From an uncultured Neisseria sp. (GTDB taxonomy: Bacteria; Pseudomonadota; Gammaproteobacteria; Burkholderiales; Neisseriaceae), in assembly GCA_947097615.1 (NCBI GenBank), contig CAMURX010000078.1, positions 1 through 7,568 of the forward strand: a DNA stretch of 7,568 nucleotides. Direction: 5' to 3'. Both the position numbers and the translations under genes were made by a program. Below the pieces are notes generated by a model. It ran no database searches, was not told where the DNA came from, and saw only the letters and a program-made list of their open reading frames with translations. Positions 5,746-7,568 of this stretch are shown here, piece after piece; positions within the stretch are counted from its first letter, which is position 1, and every line of letters starts with the position of its first letter.

Positions 5746-6945
5746 ATGCCCAATAGCGAATCCGCCCGCTGGCTCAGCGTCTTCGCCCTTGCCTGCGCCG
5801 CCTTTATCTTCAACACCACCGAATTCATCCCCGTCGCCCTGCTCAGCGACATCGGCGCCGGTTTTGCCATGAAACCCGCCGACACCGGCATCATGATTAC
5901 CGTCTACGCCTGGGTCGTCGCCCTTATGTCACTGCCGCTGATGCTCGCCACCCGCAACACCGAACGGCGCGGCCTGCTGCTCGTGCTGTTTGCCGTGTTC
6001 TCCGCCGCCCACGTGCTGTCGTATTTCGCACAGAGTTTCGCCGTGCTGCTCGCCTCGCGCGTCGCCGTCGCCCTGACCCACGCCCTGTTCTGGTCGATTA
6101 CCGCCGCGCTGGCCGTGCGCGTCGCACCGCAGGGCAAGGGCAACCAGGCGCTCGGCATTTTGAGCACCGGCACCGTGCTGGCGATGGTGCTCGGCATCCC
6201 GCTGGGGCGGCTGGCGGGCAACGCCTACGGCTGGCGGCTCAGCTTCCTGCTTATCGGCCTGGCCGCCGTGCCCGTCGCCCTCGTGCTGGCGAAAAGCCTG
6301 CCTAAGCTGCCCAGCGCCAACACCGGCTCGCTCGACAGCCTACCCGTGCTCGCCAAACGCAAAAGCCTGATGCTGCTCTACGCCTTCACCATCCTGATGA
6401 TTACCGCCCACTTCACCGCATACAGCTACATCGAACCCTTCGCCCTACAAAGCGCGCATTTCGCCCCGCAGCAGGCCACCCTGCTGCTCTTGGTATACGG
6501 CGCGGCGGGCTTTGCCGGATCGTATCTTTTCGGACGGCATTTCAGCCGCAACGCCCGCGTTTTCTTCGCTGCCGCCACGGCCGCCACGGCTGCCGCCATG
6601 TTCCTGCTGCTGCCCCTGTCCGCGCCCGCCTGGCTGCTGATGGCGCTGTGTTTCTTCTGGGGTATCGTGATTACCGTCCTGGGCCTCGCCATGATTTCGC
6701 GCGTGCTGCACTTTGCCGCCGACGCCACCGACGTCGCGTCTTCCATTTACTCGTCGCTGTTTAACGTCGGTATCGGCGGCGGCGCCCTGTTCGGCCGCTA
6801 CGCCGCCCAATGGTTCGGCCTGAACAACATCGGCTACGCAGGCGGCAGCCTCGCCGCCCTCGCCCTGCTGCTGGCGCTGGTGTTGGTGAAACAGCCCGAC
6901 TTCGCCGACGCGCCGCAGGGGAAAACGGACGCGGAGGCCGTCTGA
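5746..6945 (+). CDS. sotB: MFS sugar efflux transporter, SotB type
   Basis: This is a 399-residue, 12-helix inner membrane protein of the major facilitator superfamily (DHA1 type). It matches what I remember of E. coli SotB (YdeA), which exports arabinose and other sugars by proton antiport. Shared segments include AAFIFNTTEFIPVALLSDI (helix 1, 18-36), YAWVVALMSLPLML (54-67), ERRGLLL (73-79) in the loop between helices 2 and 3, FWSITAALAVRVAP (115-128), the antiporter motif C-like stretch VLAMVLGIPLGRLAG (144-158) in helix 5, TAHFTAYSYIEPF (220-232) and ATDVASSIYSSLFNVGIGGGAL (first half 327-338) in the second domain. The substrate in this organism is not known. The ATG at 5746 fits the family N-terminus but has only a weak ribosome site (CTGAAAG). 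The stop codon TGA lies inside a DUS, which also encodes the last residues EAV. It is transcribed towards the convergent aminotransferase gene. Confidence 0.9.
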   Translation: MPNSESARWLSVFALACAAFIFNTTEFIPVALLSDIGAGFAMKPADTGIMITVYAWVVALMSLPLMLATRNTERRGLLLVLFAVFSAAHVLSYFAQSFAVLLASRVAVALTHALFWSITAALAVRVAPQGKGNQALGILSTGTVLAMVLGIPLGRLAGNAYGWRLSFLLIGLAAVPVALVLAKSLPKLPSANTGSLDSLPVLAKRKSLMLLYAFTILMITAHFTAYSYIEPFALQSAHFAPQQATLLLLVYGAAGFAGSYLFGRHFSRNARVFFAAATAATAAAMFLLLPLSAPAWLLMALCFFWGIVITVLGLAMISRVLHFAADATDVASSIYSSLFNVGIGGGALFGRYAAQWFGLNNIGYAGGSLAALALLLALVLVKQPDFADAPQGKTDAEAV

Positions 6946-6997
6946 AAGCGCGGTTTCAACGGAGTTGGAAAACAGATTGGGGGGTTTCAGACGGCCT
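6935..6997 (+). terminator. Inverted-DUS pair overlapping the sotB stop codon
   Basis: The first DUS (6935-6946) contains the sotB stop codon TGA (6943-6945); the second (6986-6997) is inverted. The stem is 13 bp (6935-6947 with 6985-6997) with a 37-base loop. Because the left arm is still being translated to the stop codon, a terminating ribosome would cover it, so this hairpin may work less well than the next ones downstream. Confidence 0.5.
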
Positions 6998-7073
6998 TTC
7001 GCGCCCCCGCACGGTTGCCGACAATCCCAAAACCGCGTGCCTGCTGTGCGGCACATTCTGCACAAGAACAATT

Positions 7074-7114
7074 AAGGCCGTCTGAAAGCCGAATTCCCGC
7101 TTTCAGACGGCCTT
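7074..7114. terminator. Inverted-DUS hairpin at the border of array units 1 and 2
   Basis: Exact DUS copies at 7075-7086 and 7102-7113 form a 16-bp perfect stem (7074-7089 with 7099-7114) with the 9-base loop CGAATTCCC. It is symmetrical, so it could stop transcripts from either convergent gene. Confidence 0.65.
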
Positions 7115-7194
7115 TCGCGTGCCCGCACGGCTTCCGATAAAACCCAGAAAACCGCGTGCGCCGCTGTGTGCACATCCTGCACAAGAATGGTTTG

Positions 7195-7233
7195 AGGCCG
7201 TCTGAAAGCCGAACCCCCGCTTTCAGGCGGCCT
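7195..7233. terminator. Inverted-DUS hairpin at the border of array units 2 and 3
   Basis: A DUS (7195-7206) faces TTCAGGCGGCCT (7222-7233), an inverted DUS with A to G at 7227. The stem is 15 bp (7195-7209 with 7219-7233), loop 9 bases. In a plus-strand transcript the change gives a U-G pair and the stem survives; in a minus-strand transcript it gives a C-A mismatch. Confidence 0.6.
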
Positions 7234-7311
7234 TTCGCGCGCCCGCATGGTTTCCGACAAAACCCAAAAAACCGCGTTCGCCGCTGTGTGCACATCCTGC
7301 ACAAAAACGGT

Positions 7312-7358
7312 TTGAGGCCGTCTGAAAGCCCGTAAAACGGTGTTTCAGACGGCCTCAA
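7312..7358. terminator. Inverted-DUS terminator at the end of the array
   Basis: Exact DUS copies at 7315-7326 and 7344-7355 give a perfect 16-bp stem (7312-7327 with 7343-7358). The loop itself folds further: CCGT (7330-7333) with ACGG (7337-7340). It lies 25 bases downstream of the aminotransferase stop codon, so it is the natural terminator of that minus-strand gene and a backstop for sotB. Confidence 0.75.
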
Positions 7359-7383
7359 TCGTGCCGCTTAATGCCTGCGGGGT

Positions 7384-7568
7384 TTACCGTTTCACAGCCC
7401 GATGCAGCGCGCCGACGACCTGCCGCACCTGCGCTTCGGTCATGTAGGGGTGCATCGGCAGGCTCATCACTTCTTCGGCGATACGGTCGCCCACGGGCAG
7501 CACGACTTCGGAGGCGACGGCGGGCTGCTTGTTGAGCGGAATCGGATAATGGACGGCGGTCGGGATGC
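7384..7568 (-). CDS. DegT/DnrJ/EryC1/StrS family aminotransferase, C-terminal part
   Basis: Only the last 60 residues are in the window; the gene enters from the right edge and ends with TAA at 7386-7384. They read IPTAVHYPIPLNKQPAV at the start, LPVGDRIAEEVMSLPMHPYM in the middle and a helix TEAQVRQVVGALHRAVKR at the end. The block IPTAVHYP(V/I)PL and the SLPMHPY element are the typical C-terminal signatures of PLP-dependent sugar aminotransferases such as WbpE and neisserial PglC-like proteins, which aminate UDP-keto-sugars for lipopolysaccharide, capsule or glycoprotein glycans. The exact sugar cannot be told from this fragment, and the PLP lysine is outside the window. It converges with sotB. 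Confidence 0.88.
   Translation of the reverse strand, partial: IPTAVHYPIPLNKQPAVASEVVLPVGDRIAEEVMSLPMHPYMTEAQVRQVVGALHRAVKR

Larger units (their letters stand above)
6985..7342. repeat. Three tandem units of about 120 bp with DUS at each border
   Basis: Units start at 6985, 7101 and 7221, each with TTTCAG(A/G)CGGCCTTTCGCG, and are 116, 120 and 122 bases long. Each then carries a C-rich stretch, ACCGCGT, GCTGTG, a conserved CACAT(C/T)CTGCACAA and a direct DUS near its end. Aligning 7101-7210 with 7221-7330 I count 9 differences in 110 bases, eight of them transitions. The first unit is more diverged and needs small gaps. The array fills nearly all of the 438-bp space between sotB and the convergent aminotransferase. 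Units 2 and 3 also hold a small hairpin TGTGCA-CATCC-TGCACA (7167-7183 and 7287-7303). No gene is convincing in it on either strand. Confidence 0.9.

Noticed and set aside
6529..6540. TTCGGACGGCAT inside sotB, one change from an inverted AT-type DUS
   Set aside because: The change is in the conserved core, it lies in codons for LFGRH that fit the protein family, and no other AT-type copy is present; chance is the simplest explanation.
6987..7358. Minus-strand frame of 123 residues through the tandem array, with repeated CRMC and CRKPCG motifs
   Set aside because: The frame stays open because the unit is 120 bases, a multiple of three. It begins with TTG inside a DUS stem, lacks a ribosome site, and its periodic peptides are mostly translated DUS. 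The cysteine pairs look like a coincidence, although a relative with constraint on them would change this view.
6985..7358. CRISPR array
   Set aside because: Whole units repeat, with no unique spacers of constant size between short repeats, and no cas genes are nearby.

Overview
The window is chromosomal DNA from a GC-rich member of the Neisseriaceae, most likely a commensal Neisseria. The main evidence is the DNA uptake sequence (DUS). I count 19 exact copies of the 12-mer AGGCCGTCTGAA (both strands), one copy with only the 10-base core plus one flanking base, and two copies with a single internal substitution, in 7.6 kb. This is the 'AG' dialect of the DUS. The 'AT' form (ATGCCGTCTGAA) typical of N. 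meningitidis and N. gonorrhoeae does not occur here. The gene order iscS-iscR / lldD and the pair hisZ-purA also agree with what I remember of Neisseria genomes. I cannot name the species from the sequence alone.

Layout from left to right. On the minus strand are the first 32 codons of iscS (cysteine desulfurase) and the complete iscR (Fe-S cluster-sensing repressor), the start of an isc operon. It is preceded by a promoter that overlaps a very good type-1 IscR operator. Divergent from it is lldD (FMN-dependent L-lactate dehydrogenase), ended by a perfect inverted-DUS terminator. Next is a small gene for a probably exported, very basic protein that I do not recognise and whose start codon is unclear. 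A 379-bp non-coding stretch with hairpins, DUS copies and a dRS3-like repeat follows. Then come hisZ (regulatory subunit of ATP phosphoribosyltransferase, histidine synthesis), purA (adenylosuccinate synthetase, AMP synthesis) and sotB (MFS sugar-efflux-type transporter), all on the plus strand and separated by DUS hairpins. The window ends with a convergent, partial DegT-family aminotransferase on the minus strand.

The genes are mostly housekeeping metabolism. IscR and IscS serve Fe-S cluster assembly; LldD feeds electrons from L-lactate into respiration; HisZ and PurA both act in purine-linked metabolism (HisZ helps the enzyme joining ATP and PRPP, PurA makes AMP from IMP). Apart from these shared links I see no sign that they form one operon, because DUS hairpins able to act as terminators sit between most of them.

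I did not find a defence island, a CRISPR array, an insertion sequence, an RNA gene or a clearly new multi-gene system. The points most worth a second look are the three-unit tandem array of about 120-bp DUS-bearing repeats between sotB and the aminotransferase, the IscR operator, the exported small protein with a missing canonical start, the composite DUS/dRS3-like hairpin upstream of hisZ, and the three-DUS cluster between hisZ and purA that can fold in two exclusive ways.
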